The notes beneath the pieces are model-generated. The model was not told the DNA's origin and made no database searches. It was given only the letters and a program-made list of their open reading frames with translations. 64,000 nt of DNA from Agromyces cerinus (GTDB taxonomy: Bacteria; Actinomycetota; Actinomycetes; Actinomycetales; Microbacteriaceae): the NCBI RefSeq assembly GCF_016907835.1, contig NZ_JAFBCT010000001.1:1-64000 (forward strand), in the 5' to 3' direction. Within the stretch, counting starts at the first letter, position 1. Each line of letters opens with the position of its first letter. Position numbers and translations under genes: made by a program. Positions 53,447-62,452 of the stretch are shown one piece after another.

Positions 53447-53523
53447 CAGCGCACCGCCTTCGGTCGCTCGGTCGACGCATCGGCGTCGACGGTTTCGTTC
53501 CGGCCATCTGTTCGCAGTCGCAT
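53446..53523 (-). CDS. Possible 25-codon upstream ORF coupled to the EEP gene
   Basis: ATG at 53523 after AGGCGG; the product starts MRLRTDGRNETVDADASTER. Its TGA shares a base with the EEP start (TGATG), the arrangement of translational coupling. A TACGGT -10 candidate (53557-53552) would place it near the transcript 5' end. It is short and without recognisable features, so this may be chance. Confidence 0.3.
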   Translation of the reverse strand: MRLRTDGRNETVDADASTERPKAVR

Positions 53524-53659
53524 GGCGTCCGCCTTCCCTCATGGCGGTGTCACCGTACTGCCGTGCCATGGCATCGGCCTCAGGGTTGTCCCTGCCCGTT
53601 CGACCGGTCTGTCGGCCGGCGCCTGTCGCCGACGCCTGTCGGCCGGCGCTGCACTCGGC

Positions 53660-53665
53660 TACCGT
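53660..53665 (+). promoter_or_regulatory. -10 element TACCGT, leaderless start of PPOX gene
   Basis: Seven bases before the ATG at 53673. Confidence 0.5.
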
Positions 53666-53672
53666 GTCGCCC

Positions 53673-54149
53673 ATGCAGAGTGACGCGGCACTGACCCCTG
53701 AATCGCCGCCAGAGATGGCGCGGCGCCTGGTCGAGCAGAACACCTACCTCACCCTCGCGACCAGCGACGCCGACGGGCGCCCGTGGGCGAGCCCGGTCTG
53801 GTTCGCGCCGCGCGGCATCTCGGAGTTCACCTGGGTCTCGCGCACCGGTCGGCGCCACTCGCACAACATCGCAGCGCGTGCCGAGGTGGCGCTCGTCATC
53901 TTCGACTCGACGGCACCGGTAGGCCGGGCCGAAGCCGTCTACGTCGATGCGATCGCGCAGCAGGTCGACGAGGCCGACCTCGCCGCGGCGCTCGCGGTCT
54001 ACAGCGGGCGCTCGGTGGAGCGAGGGCTCCCGGCATGGGATGCAGCGGCGGTCACCGGTGATGCACCGCACCGCCTGTACGTGGCGCGCGCCACCGAGGT
54101 GTTCGTGCTCGACGAGACGGAGGGGCGGGTCAGCGTTCCGGTGGAGTGA
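53673..54149 (+). CDS. Pyridoxamine 5'-phosphate oxidase family (FMN/F420-binding) protein
   Basis: 158 residues, split-barrel fold: NTYLTLATSDADGRPWASPVWFAPRGISEFTWVSRTGRRHSHNIAARAEVALVIFDS is the PPOX pattern with the phosphate-binding RRHSHNI. The C-terminal half (EAVYVDAIAQQVDEADLAAALAVYSGRSVERG, RLYVARATEVFVLDE) matches general-stress PPOX proteins rather than PdxH. Flavin or F420 reductase activity possible; substrate unknown. Leaderless. Confidence 0.88.
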   Translation: MQSDAALTPESPPEMARRLVEQNTYLTLATSDADGRPWASPVWFAPRGISEFTWVSRTGRRHSHNIAARAEVALVIFDSTAPVGRAEAVYVDAIAQQVDEADLAAALAVYSGRSVERGLPAWDAAAVTGDAPHRLYVARATEVFVLDETEGRVSVPVE

Positions 54150-54273
54150 CCGGGCGGCCTCGATGTCACGCGATTTCGATCGCGCACGATGTCGATCTCG
54201 CCGGATGCGGATCGACGCATGAGTAGAGGCATCCGCTTCTGAAGTATTCGTACTCATGTCGTAGGAGAAGATC

Positions 54274-55701
54274 GTGTCGACTCCCCGGGCTCTTCGGCCG
54301 CTGCGCAACCCCGCCTACCGCTGGCTCGCGGCGGCCCTCGTGTCATCCCTCGTCGGTTCCGGCATCTGGCTGGTCGCGCTCGTCTGGCAGATCGTGGCGA
54401 TCGGCGGCGGTGCGGCCGAACTCTCGCTCGTCGCAGGCGCGTCGGCCGTCGGCATGCTGCTGACCACGCTGCTCGGCGGTGCGCTGGCCGACCGCATCCC
54501 GCAGCGGAGGATCCTGCTCGTCGTCGAGGTAGTCCGCACCGCGAGCGTCGGCTTCGTCGCGCTGCTGTCGCTCACGGGCGCCCTCGCGGTCTGGCAACTC
54601 GCCGCGGTGGCGCTCGTCGGCGGCATCATGGCCGGGCTGTACTACCCGGCCTACTCGGCGCTGCTGCCGAGCGTCGTGCCCGAAGACCAGCTACTCGCCG
54701 CCAACGGATTCGAGGGCATGGCCCGGCCCGTGCTTATGCAGGCCGCGGGCCCGGCGCTCGCGAGCGCGCTCATCGCCGTCTCGTCGCCCGGTGCGGCACT
54801 CGCGGTCGCCGCGCTGACGGGCGCTGCGGCGATTGGATTCCTCGTGAAGGTGCCCGACCTGCCGGTGCGGGGCGAGCAGCTGGGCGAATCGGCCGGCGAG
54901 CACGGCGCACAGGGCGAGCAGGCCGAGTCGGGCAGCGGCGGCACGCGGCATCCGGCTGTCGCATTGCTCGTCGACGTGCGCGAGGGATTCGTCTACATGG
55001 CCCGCACGCCCTGGCTGCTCGGCACGCTCGGGTTCGCGTCGCTCCTGATCCTCTTGATCATGGGGCCGTTCGAGGTGCTCGTGCCGTTCGTGATCAAGGA
55101 TTCCGCTGGCGGCGGCCCGCAGGAGCACGCGCTGATCCTCGCGGCGTTCGGCATCGGCGGCGCGGTCGGCTCGATGGTCGTCGCATCCCTCAAGCTGCCG
55201 CGTCGCTACCTGACGGTGATGAACCTGCTGTGGGCATTCGGATGCCTCCCGCTCGCCGTCTTCGGTCTGACCGACCAGATCTGGCTTATGGCCCTCGCGG
55301 CGTTCGCCGTCGGTGCGGCCTTCAACGGCGGCGTCGTGATCTGGGGCACGCTGCTGCAGCGCCGGGTGCCGCCGGCCATGCTCGGGCGGGTCTCGAGCCT
55401 CGACTTCTTCGTCTCGCTCGCGTTCATGCCCGTGTCGATGGCGATCGCCGGGCCGGCGGGGGAGACGGTCGGGCTGCCCGTGGTGTTCCTGGTAGCGGGG
55501 GTCGCGCCGCTCGTGATCGGCGTGGTCGCGATCGTGGCGGCGCGGATGACGCGCGATGAGATCGCGCATCCGCTCGATGTGCTGCCGGTTGAGCCTGTCG
55601 AAACCAACCCTGCCGAACCCCTGCTGGTTGAGCCTGCTGAAACCAAGCCTGCCGATGGTGCGGCTGTCGCCGCCGATGCCCTCGCCCCAGTCGGCGCCTG
55701 A
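54274..55701 (+). CDS. MFS transporter (drug-efflux type) with REP-derived C-terminal tail
   Basis: 475 residues, 12 TM. GGALADRIPQRRILLVVEVVRTASV is the MFS loop 2-3 motif; GIMAGLYYPAYSALLPSVVPEDQLLAANGFEGMARPVLMQAAGPALASALI and the later LQRRVPPAMLGRVSSLDFFVS place it in the enterobactin-exporter/macrolide-efflux-like group. An acidic linker (~205-235) divides the halves. The last ~45 residues are encoded in part by two REP-like repeats giving PVEPVETNPAEP and LVEPAETKPAD. GTG 54274 has AGGAG upstream. Substrate unknown. Confidence 0.88.
   Translation: MSTPRALRPLRNPAYRWLAAALVSSLVGSGIWLVALVWQIVAIGGGAAELSLVAGASAVGMLLTTLLGGALADRIPQRRILLVVEVVRTASVGFVALLSLTGALAVWQLAAVALVGGIMAGLYYPAYSALLPSVVPEDQLLAANGFEGMARPVLMQAAGPALASALIAVSSPGAALAVAALTGAAAIGFLVKVPDLPVRGEQLGESAGEHGAQGEQAESGSGGTRHPAVALLVDVREGFVYMARTPWLLGTLGFASLLILLIMGPFEVLVPFVIKDSAGGGPQEHALILAAFGIGGAVGSMVVASLKLPRRYLTVMNLLWAFGCLPLAVFGLTDQIWLMALAAFAVGAAFNGGVVIWGTLLQRRVPPAMLGRVSSLDFFVSLAFMPVSMAIAGPAGETVGLPVVFLVAGVAPLVIGVVAIVAARMTRDEIAHPLDVLPVEPVETNPAEPLLVEPAETKPADGAAVAADALAPVGA
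55587..55655 (+). repeat. Two in-frame REP-like repeats inside MFS 3' end
   Basis: 30-base copies at 55587-55616 and 55626-55655 (27 of 30 identical), period 39 bases or 13 codons. Each begins with GGTTGAGCCTG, the core of a dispersed element whose relative (GATCGAGCCTGTCGAGATC) appears at 57128-57146. Confidence 0.8.
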
Positions 55702-55734
55702 CCACCCGCCTCAGCAGCCTCCCAGCCGCGCCCA

Positions 55735-55740
55735 TAGGAT
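55735..55740 (+). promoter_or_regulatory. -10 element TAGGAT, leaderless start of coiled-coil gene 1
   Basis: Seven bases before the ATG at 55748. Confidence 0.5.
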
Positions 55741-55747
55741 CAATGGC

Positions 55748-57097
55748 ATGGCCGGATTCTGGGGCAAGCGAAAGCGCGAAGAGCAAGAACTCGACGCTCA
55801 AGATGCCGTTCTGGCGCAGCGGGCCGGCACGGCTCTCGTCGCTGCCGACGAGCGCGTGCGCGTCACCGCCGACGAGCTCGCTTTCGCCGACGCCGAGCTC
55901 GGCCACGAGGCGACCGCCGAGCTGAGCACCGCGCTCGCTGCGGTGAAGGAGCACCTCGGCGAGGCGTTCCGGCTGAACCAGCTGAACCACGACGAGATTC
56001 CCGACACCGCCGAAGAGCTGCGGCAGCGGAACGCCCGCATCGTGCAGCTCTGCGACTGGGCCGAAGACGTGCTCGACGACCACATGTCGACCCTCGCCGA
56101 CAAGATCGCGCGGGCGCGCCGGGCTCCCGAGATCATCGCCGGAGTGCGAGCGGATGCCGCGCGCCTCCGCACCCGCATTCCCCACGCCCGCGAGACCATC
56201 GACCGGCTCGCCGCCCGCTACGCGCCCGAGGCGCTCGCCCAGGTGGAGGCCAACCCCGCCCAGGCCGAGCAGCTGCTCGGATTCGCCGAGCACAGCGCCG
56301 GCGTGGCCGAGCGCCGCCGCGAGGCCGGGCGGCGCGAGCAGGCAAACCTCGCGCTCGAGGCATCGACCGAGTCCGTGCGCCGCGCAGCGACCCTGCTCGA
56401 TGCCGTCGAAACCTTCGAGGTCGAGGCGCTGCGCGCCGAGTCGACGTTGTCGGCGATCATCGAGGACTCTCGTGGCGACCTCGCCGTCGCCCAGAAGGAG
56501 CCCCAGACGCCCGCGGTCACGGCTGCGATCGCCGCGCTGCGAGGTGCGCTCGCCGCCCTCCCGGCGGCCGGCGTCAACACCGATCCGTTCGCGCTGCTCA
56601 GCAGCCTCCGCGATGCGAACTCCGGGCTGGATGCCGCGATCGCCGCGGCCCGTGAGCGCGCTTCGCGCCCGATTCCGCCGCTCGAGCACGTGCACCACGC
56701 CATCGACGACGCCGACCGGCAGCTCGCCGTCGCCCGCGACGTCATCGCCGGCCACCGCGGCTGGATCGGCGCCGACGCCCGCACCCGCCTCGCCGAGTCC
56801 GAGCGCGTACGCGTCGACCTCGACCGCTTCCTCGGCACGCCCGCAGCGACCGTCAGCGTCATCGGCGAGGACCACCGCGAGCAGGCGATGCTGATGGCCC
56901 GCCGTGTGGCGCACCTCGCGGCCGAGGCGCTGCAGCTCGCGCAGCGCGACATCGACTCCTCACGCCCGCAGGATCCCGGTCAGTGGGGTGGAGACGGCTG
57001 GGGCGGCGGCGGTCGACGCAGCGGCGGCGGCGACATGATGGGCGGCATCCTCGGCGGCCTCGTCATCGGCAGCATCCTCGACGGCATCTTCGACTGA
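55748..57097 (+). CDS. Coiled-coil protein with Gly-rich tail, tandem paralogue 1
   Basis: 449 residues, almost all long Ala/Glu/Arg helices with heptad character (~10-415), resembling the helical region that follows TPM domains in actinobacterial membrane proteins, but here there is no TPM domain and no signal peptide. The C-terminus changes to WGGDGWGGGGRRSGGGDMMGGILGGLVIGSILDGIF, a Gly-rich, hydrophobic end that may contact membrane. Over 60 percent of positions appear shared with the next gene. Function unknown. Leaderless ATG 55748. Confidence 0.75.
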   Translation: MAGFWGKRKREEQELDAQDAVLAQRAGTALVAADERVRVTADELAFADAELGHEATAELSTALAAVKEHLGEAFRLNQLNHDEIPDTAEELRQRNARIVQLCDWAEDVLDDHMSTLADKIARARRAPEIIAGVRADAARLRTRIPHARETIDRLAARYAPEALAQVEANPAQAEQLLGFAEHSAGVAERRREAGRREQANLALEASTESVRRAATLLDAVETFEVEALRAESTLSAIIEDSRGDLAVAQKEPQTPAVTAAIAALRGALAALPAAGVNTDPFALLSSLRDANSGLDAAIAAARERASRPIPPLEHVHHAIDDADRQLAVARDVIAGHRGWIGADARTRLAESERVRVDLDRFLGTPAATVSVIGEDHREQAMLMARRVAHLAAEALQLAQRDIDSSRPQDPGQWGGDGWGGGGRRSGGGDMMGGILGGLVIGSILDGIFD

Positions 57098-57104
57098 CGA
57101 TCTC

Positions 57105-57157
57105 TGCTGATCGAGCCGCCTCTGCTGATCGAGCCTGTCGAGATCTCCCGATCAGCA
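57105..57157. repeat. REP-like direct and inverted repeats between paralogues
   Basis: TGCTGATCGAGCC occurs at 57105-57117 and 57123-57135, and CGATCAGCA at 57149-57157 is inverted to both. The last pair can form a hairpin with a 17-base loop, eight bases or more past the first paralogue's stop; possible terminator. Confidence 0.7.
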
Positions 57158-57228
57158 ACTGGGGATCCGGCGGCCGAGCGGCATTTCGACGCTCTAGGCA
57201 CGTTGCAGGCACGATCCTAGGATGGAGC

Positions 57229-58533
57229 ATGGCCGGTTTTCGGGTCAGATGTCTCCGGGTCGGGCGCACACGCGGTGCGTCTGAACTCGCGGTTCGCGAC
57301 GCCGACCTGGCGAAGCGGGCCGGTTCGGCTTTGGTCGCCGCCGACGACCGCGTTCGCGTCGCGGTCGACGATCTGGGGTTCGCCGAGGCGGAGTTGGGGC
57401 ACGACGCCACGACGCAACTTCGCGAGACGCTCGTCGAGGTACGCACGCACCTGAACGACGCGTTCCGGCTGCACCGGATCAATCACGACCCGATGCCCGG
57501 CAGCGTCGATGAGGTGCGCGCCCGCAACCTGCGCATCGTGCAGCTCTGCGAGTGGGCCGAGGATGCGCTCGACCGGCAGACCAGTGCCCTCGCCGAGCGG
57601 GCCAGGCGGGTGCGGCGCGCGCCTGAGGTCGCCGCCGCCGTGCGAGCCGACCTCGAGCGCCTGCGCGCCCGTATCCCGAACGCCCGAGACATCGTCGATC
57701 GGCTTGCAGCCAGGTATGCCCGCGAGGCGCTCGCTCGGGTGGACGGCAACCCCGCTGAGGCCGATCGACTGATCGGGTTCGCCGAGCACAGCGTGGCTGT
57801 GGCCGAGGTGCGGCATGCGGCCGGTCACCGCGAACAGGCGAGCGTCGCGCTCGAGGCATCCACTGCATCGGTGCAGCGAGCATCGAGTCTGCTCGATGCG
57901 GTCGAGACCTTCGAGGTCGAGGCGTTGCGAGCGGAGTCGATGCTCGTGGCGCTCGTCGAGGAGTGCCGTCGGGACCTCGCGGCCGCACTCGAAGAGCCGC
58001 GCTCTCGTCGCGTCGCGGATGTGGTCGGCGAGCTGCAGGCAGCCCTCGCAGCCATCCCGCAGGCTGGGGTGAACACAGACCCGTTCGCTCACCTGAGCCG
58101 ACTGCGCGAGGCGCGCGCGACGTTGGTTGCCGCCATCGCAGCGGCCCGCGAGCGCGCGACGGATCTCATTCCGCTCGTGGACCACGTGCACCATGCGATC
58201 AGGGACGCAGACCGGCGCCTCGATGTCGCCCGCGATGCCATCGCCGCTCACCCGGGCTGGATCAGCGCCGAGGCGCTCACGAGCCTGGCCGAGTCCGAGC
58301 ACGCACGCATCGATCTCGGCCACCTGCTCGGCGGTGCGGAGGCGGTCATCACCACGACAGACCAGGACCACCGCGAGCAGGTGATCGCGATGGCCGGGCG
58401 GGTCGCGTCGCTCGCGAGCGAGTCCCTGCGCCGAGCTCGGAACGACATCGAAGCGTCGCGGCGTCATGGACGACCGCTCGGGTCGCGTGGCCGGGTCGGT
58501 TCCCTCGCCGACGAACGAAGCGTCGCCCGCTGA
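57229..58533 (+). CDS. Coiled-coil protein, tandem paralogue 2
   Basis: 434 residues, collinear with paralogue 1 from residue ~20: AVRDADLAKRAGSALVAADDRVRVAVDDLGFAEAELGHDATTQLRETLVEVRTHLNDAF, NARDIVDRLAARYAREALARVDGNPAEADRLIGFAEHSVAVAEVR, and AGVNTDPFAHLSRLREARATL. The N-terminus differs (basic, with one Cys) and the Gly-rich tail is missing, replaced by a short Arg-rich end. It therefore looks like a diverged duplicate with a different anchoring mode. The start follows TAGGAT by five bases. Function unknown. Confidence 0.75.
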   Translation: MAGFRVRCLRVGRTRGASELAVRDADLAKRAGSALVAADDRVRVAVDDLGFAEAELGHDATTQLRETLVEVRTHLNDAFRLHRINHDPMPGSVDEVRARNLRIVQLCEWAEDALDRQTSALAERARRVRRAPEVAAAVRADLERLRARIPNARDIVDRLAARYAREALARVDGNPAEADRLIGFAEHSVAVAEVRHAAGHREQASVALEASTASVQRASSLLDAVETFEVEALRAESMLVALVEECRRDLAAALEEPRSRRVADVVGELQAALAAIPQAGVNTDPFAHLSRLREARATLVAAIAAARERATDLIPLVDHVHHAIRDADRRLDVARDAIAAHPGWISAEALTSLAESEHARIDLGHLLGGAEAVITTTDQDHREQVIAMAGRVASLASESLRRARNDIEASRRHGRPLGSRGRVGSLADERSVAR

Positions 58534-58653
58534 GCGGCTGCCTCCGAGCTTCGCCGGTCGCGACATCCGCCCCGATGGTGGGAAGCGGGGATCGTCCACC
58601 CCACAACGGGGGTCACCGTTCAGTTCCCGCGTCGTGGTGCTCTCCGCGGGCCC

Positions 58654-58659
58654 TAATCT
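58654..58659 (+). promoter_or_regulatory. -10 element TAATCT, leaderless GTG of membrane/helicase pair
   Basis: Six bases before the GTG at 58666; the only promoter candidate seen before the helicase gene. Confidence 0.5.
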
Positions 58660-58665
58660 CGAACC

Positions 58666-59811
58666 GTGACCCTCATTCAAAACGGCGCCACCGGCGAGAC
58701 CGCGACCGCCTCATCGCATGACGCTTCTGGGCGCACAGCCCTTCCTTCGGACTTCCAAGACCGAGTGTTCACGGCAATCGCCGTGCAGAGACCGGCAGCG
58801 ACCGCCTACATCAAAGAAATTCGGCGGAAGAATCCCGGGGCCGCACCGGTCGATGTGATGAAGATGATCGAAGCGCAGTACGTGGCGACGACGACAGCTG
58901 CAAGCGCCGCGGCGGGTGCTACCGCGACGATTCCGGCCGTCGGCATCCCGGTCGCGATCGGGTTGGGCGTCGCCGATCTGCTCTTCTTCTACGAGACGAC
59001 TGCGCTCTTCGCGCTCTGCATGGCCGAGCTGCGGGGAATCGCCATCGACGATCCCGAGCGCGCGAAGGCACTGGTGCTCGGCGCGGTGCTCGGAGAGAAG
59101 CGCAAGAGCGGTGTCACCGAACTGGTGATGTCGGTGCTTCCGGCAGGCGCGACCGTAAACGGGGCGCGCAAGGCGGCTGGGGGAGCGCTCGCGGTGACCG
59201 CGCCCAAGTGGGGCGATCTGATCGCCGAGCATCTGCCCGAGTCCGCCCTCGTCCCGGTCACGATGGTGCTGGCGAGGAAGGCGATCGCCCAGGGCGCAGT
59301 AATGGGCACGGTCAAGATCAGCTCCAAGGCGATTCCCGTAATCGGCGCGGTTGCCGGGGGAGTGACCAGTTACTACTTCGGGAGCGGTGTCGTGAAATCG
59401 TGCCGCGCCGGATTCTCGGCGCCTGTTGATACCTGGCCTGCCTGGCTCGAGCTGACCGACGCAGACGGTGACGGAGAACCAGACCCATCGCGGGCGACGC
59501 TTGCGATGCGCGCGGCATCCTCGTCTGCCAAAGCCTTCGGCGAGAGCGTTTGGGGTCGAGTCGGCGACGCGACCGACGTTTTCAGAAGCATCGATCTCGA
59601 CGGTGATGGAGTAGCCGATGAACCACGAGCGTTGACCACGGTCAAGGGCGCGGCGACGTCCGTCGGAAGTGCGGCAGGCGGCGCGGCGCGGGCGGTCGGC
59701 TCAGCAGCAGGGAGCACAGCAGGATCGGTGGCTGGGATCTTCAAGCGCGGCAAGAAGGGCGACGACGTTCAGGGTGACACGAACAACGAGCGGGAATCCG
59801 TTGAACCGTGA
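58666..59811 (+). CDS. Putative membrane-associated protein with calcium-loop motifs (EcsC-like core)
   Basis: 381 residues. The centre (~75-130) has a hydrophobic, Gly/Ala-rich hairpin (AASAAAGATATIPAVGIPVAIGLGVADLLFFYETTALFALCMAELRG) loosely resembling EcsC-family proteins; a second hydrophobic stretch is at ~215-245 (ISSKAIPVIGAVAGGVTSYYFGSGVV). Two EF-hand/dockerin-like loops follow, DADGDGEPD (~266) and DLDGDGVADE (~310). The tail is Ala/Gly-rich and basic. It overlaps the helicase gene, so the two are co-translated. No known function; family match is tentative. Confidence 0.6.
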   Translation: MTLIQNGATGETATASSHDASGRTALPSDFQDRVFTAIAVQRPAATAYIKEIRRKNPGAAPVDVMKMIEAQYVATTTAASAAAGATATIPAVGIPVAIGLGVADLLFFYETTALFALCMAELRGIAIDDPERAKALVLGAVLGEKRKSGVTELVMSVLPAGATVNGARKAAGGALAVTAPKWGDLIAEHLPESALVPVTMVLARKAIAQGAVMGTVKISSKAIPVIGAVAGGVTSYYFGSGVVKSCRAGFSAPVDTWPAWLELTDADGDGEPDPSRATLAMRAASSSAKAFGESVWGRVGDATDVFRSIDLDGDGVADEPRALTTVKGAATSVGSAAGGAARAVGSAAGSTAGSVAGIFKRGKKGDDVQGDTNNERESVEP

Positions 59812-62452
59812 CGAACTCCGACACTTCCGGAACACACGCGACGATCTGGCGGCATGGTGCGCACTCGCCGATGCGGTATCCACGCATCGTGAAGCCGTTG
59901 CGCGCGAAGCGCAGCTGACTGCCGATGCCCTGCGTTCGCGCATTGTGGAGGCTACTCTTCAGGGTGCCCAGCGATGCGCAGTGCTCACGCTCCGCGCGAG
60001 CGACATCGGGCTGCTCGAGGCCCTGACGAGGTTCGTCGCCCTTCCGACCATGTCCGACGAGGAGCGAATGTGGATCGACCGTCTTCGATTGGACGTGCCT
60101 CCGTCGCTCCGTGCCGCCAAGACGGTGACGGGTCTCCGACGATCCTTCTCAGGTGAACGGGCGAAGAAGGCGGGCCAGGACGCCGCCCATCATCTGGATG
60201 CGTTCCACGCGTGGGGCCACCAGGTGGGGCTGCCTGCAGTACTGTCACGTGTCGACGATCGCGACCGGAAACATCAGGCGCCGAGCATCGCGGAGGCACT
60301 TTCCGATGGCGTTGGACTCCGCGAGGTTCTGCTCACGCGCGGGACGCCGGCTTCGGTACCACCGCAAGCGTTCGCGTCACTTCGCACCGCCATCGCAGGG
60401 ATCGATTCGGCAATCCAGCGCGAGCAGACGCTGCGCCGAAAGGCATTGGACGCCGGGGTTGCTCTGCGTCGCACCGAAGCGGACCGGTTGATCGCAGAGA
60501 TGCCGGTCGAGAGGATCAAGGAGGCCACACGCGAGCGGGTGCGGGTTGCTCCACTCGCCGACGCCGGCATTCGCACCGTTCGAGATGTGTTCCTCGCGGG
60601 CGATCGATTGCAGCATCTCCCGGGGATCGGTGTGACCACGGCGACCCGTATCCGCGGCGCCGCTCAGACGATCTGGGAAGCGACGCTCGAGGAGGTTCCG
60701 GTCCGGATCAATCCTGCCGAACGGACAGCGGAGGCATCCGCACTCATACGCTCGATCGCGGAATGGGACGTCTCGAGGACGACGATGAAGGCGGCCGACG
60801 ACCTTGCCCGTGCCGAGGGCCTGCGACGGCTCGCGGGTGTCCTCGATGCGGGTGTCGAGTCCGTCGTTGTGATCGAGAACGAAGCCGGATCGGCGCAGCT
60901 ACTCGAATCGGTCGACGCCGTCGTACGCCGCGCGCACATGATCGCCGGTGCATACCGGGCGGCGACGCTCGACCCGTGGACCGACTTCACCGCACGCCCC
61001 GCAGACTACTTCGCGATGATGTCCGACCTTGGTTTCCTCCTTGAAAACGAGGAATCGGTCGCGGGCGATCTGCCCCACGAGATTGTAGAAGCCGTACGTG
61101 CCGTCGAACTCGACACCGGCCTGCTCACGGCTTCGCTTCGCGGCTATCAGAGCTTCGGCGCCCGGTTCGCGCTCGTGCAGAAGAAGGTCATCATCGGCGA
61201 CGAGATGGGTCTCGGGAAGACCGTCGAGGCTCTCGCGGTGGTGTGCCACTTGCAGGCGAAGGGTGCCCGGTATCATCTCGTGATCTGCCCTGCCGCAGTC
61301 GTATCGAACTGGGTACGCGAGATCGAATCGAAATCCATGGTGCCCGCCCATCGACTTCATGGCTCGGGGCGGGAGACCGCTGCCCGGAGTTGGATCGCAC
61401 GGGGTGGCATCGCCGTGACGACCTTCGAATCACTTGCATGGCTCGAGCACAGGCTGGCTTCGATCGAGGAGCTCGCCAGCGTCGTCATCGATGAGGCGCA
61501 CTACATCAAGAATCCCGGTGCTCAGCGATCGCGGCGTTCGGCGGCAATCGTCGGCAGGGCGACGCGGGCGATACTGCTGACGGGCACGCCGCTCGAGAAT
61601 CGCGTCGATGAGTTCCGCACCCTCGTCGACTACGTGCGACCGGATCTGACCGTGGACGCGGAGGGACTCCGTCCACGACTATTCCGGCAGCAGGTGGCGC
61701 CCGCGTACCTCCGTCGCAGACAGGAAGACGTGCTCACGGAGCTTCCCGAACTCGTCGAGGTCGAGGAGTGGCTGACGATGTCGGACGCGGATGAACTCAG
61801 CTATCGAAGCGCGGTCTTCGCACGCAATTTCCAAGCGATGCGGCAAGCGGCCATGGTCAGGGGGCCCGAGTCCACCAAGGTGCAGCGACTGCTCGACATC
61901 GTCGCGGAAGCCGAAGAGAACGGGCGCAAGGTCATCGTGTTCTCGAACTTCCGCGAGGTGCTCCAACAGGTCGCCGGAGCCTTGCCAGGTGTCGTCTTCG
62001 GGCCGCTGACAGGATCCGTGCCTGCGGCGAAGCGCCAGATGATGGTCGACGAGTTCTCGCAGTCGGGTGATGGGGCGGTATTGGTGTCACAGATCATCGC
62101 TGGCGGAGTGGGTCTCAACATCCAGGCCGCCTCTGTGGTCGTGATCTGCGAACCGCAGCTCAAGCCGACCATCGAATGGCAGGCGATCGCACGCGCGCGG
62201 CGCATGGGGCAGCTGAACTCCGTGCAGGTGCACCGTTTGCTCTCGGACGAAGGCGTCGACGTGCGCGTTATGCAGATCCTCGAGAAGAAGACGGCGATCT
62301 TCGATGACTTCGCGGCGGTCAGCGATTCGGCGCAGAGCGCGCCCGAAGCGGTCGACGTCTCCGAGCTGGAGTTGGTGAAGGAGGTCGTTGAGGAGGAGCG
62401 CCGGCGGCTGTTCCCCGATCGATCTCACGAGAGCGAGACGGTCGTCGCGTAG
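59774..62452 (+). CDS. SNF2-family DEAD/DEAH helicase with N-terminal helical domain and HhH motif
   Basis: 892 residues from GTG 59774; TTG 59801 (883 residues) is an alternative nearer the upstream stop. The N-terminal ~430 residues are helical and unassigned, except for a helix-hairpin-helix near 270-290 (DRLQHLPGIGVTTATRIRG). The SNF2 core starts at ~455: motif I GDEMGLGKTVEALAV, II VIDEAHYIKN, III ILLTGTPLENR, V/VI AGGVGLNIQAASVVVICEP and QAIARARRMGQ. It is an ATP-driven DNA translocase, not a chromatin remodeller. Overlap with the upstream gene by 38 (or 11) bases implies a two-gene system. It converges on, and overlaps by 28 bases, the next gene. Confidence 0.85.
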   Translation: MTRTTSGNPLNRDELRHFRNTRDDLAAWCALADAVSTHREAVAREAQLTADALRSRIVEATLQGAQRCAVLTLRASDIGLLEALTRFVALPTMSDEERMWIDRLRLDVPPSLRAAKTVTGLRRSFSGERAKKAGQDAAHHLDAFHAWGHQVGLPAVLSRVDDRDRKHQAPSIAEALSDGVGLREVLLTRGTPASVPPQAFASLRTAIAGIDSAIQREQTLRRKALDAGVALRRTEADRLIAEMPVERIKEATRERVRVAPLADAGIRTVRDVFLAGDRLQHLPGIGVTTATRIRGAAQTIWEATLEEVPVRINPAERTAEASALIRSIAEWDVSRTTMKAADDLARAEGLRRLAGVLDAGVESVVVIENEAGSAQLLESVDAVVRRAHMIAGAYRAATLDPWTDFTARPADYFAMMSDLGFLLENEESVAGDLPHEIVEAVRAVELDTGLLTASLRGYQSFGARFALVQKKVIIGDEMGLGKTVEALAVVCHLQAKGARYHLVICPAAVVSNWVREIESKSMVPAHRLHGSGRETAARSWIARGGIAVTTFESLAWLEHRLASIEELASVVIDEAHYIKNPGAQRSRRSAAIVGRATRAILLTGTPLENRVDEFRTLVDYVRPDLTVDAEGLRPRLFRQQVAPAYLRRRQEDVLTELPELVEVEEWLTMSDADELSYRSAVFARNFQAMRQAAMVRGPESTKVQRLLDIVAEAEENGRKVIVFSNFREVLQQVAGALPGVVFGPLTGSVPAAKRQMMVDEFSQSGDGAVLVSQIIAGGVGLNIQAASVVVICEPQLKPTIEWQAIARARRMGQLNSVQVHRLLSDEGVDVRVMQILEKKTAIFDDFAAVSDSAQSAPEAVDVSELELVKEVVEEERRRLFPDRSHESETVVA

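Noticed and set aside
53447..53743. N-terminal extension of the EEP protein to 53743
   Set aside because: The 99 extra residues are Arg/Gly-rich, overlap the divergent PPOX gene and its promoter, and lack any conserved motif; the EEP domain starts right after ATG 53446.
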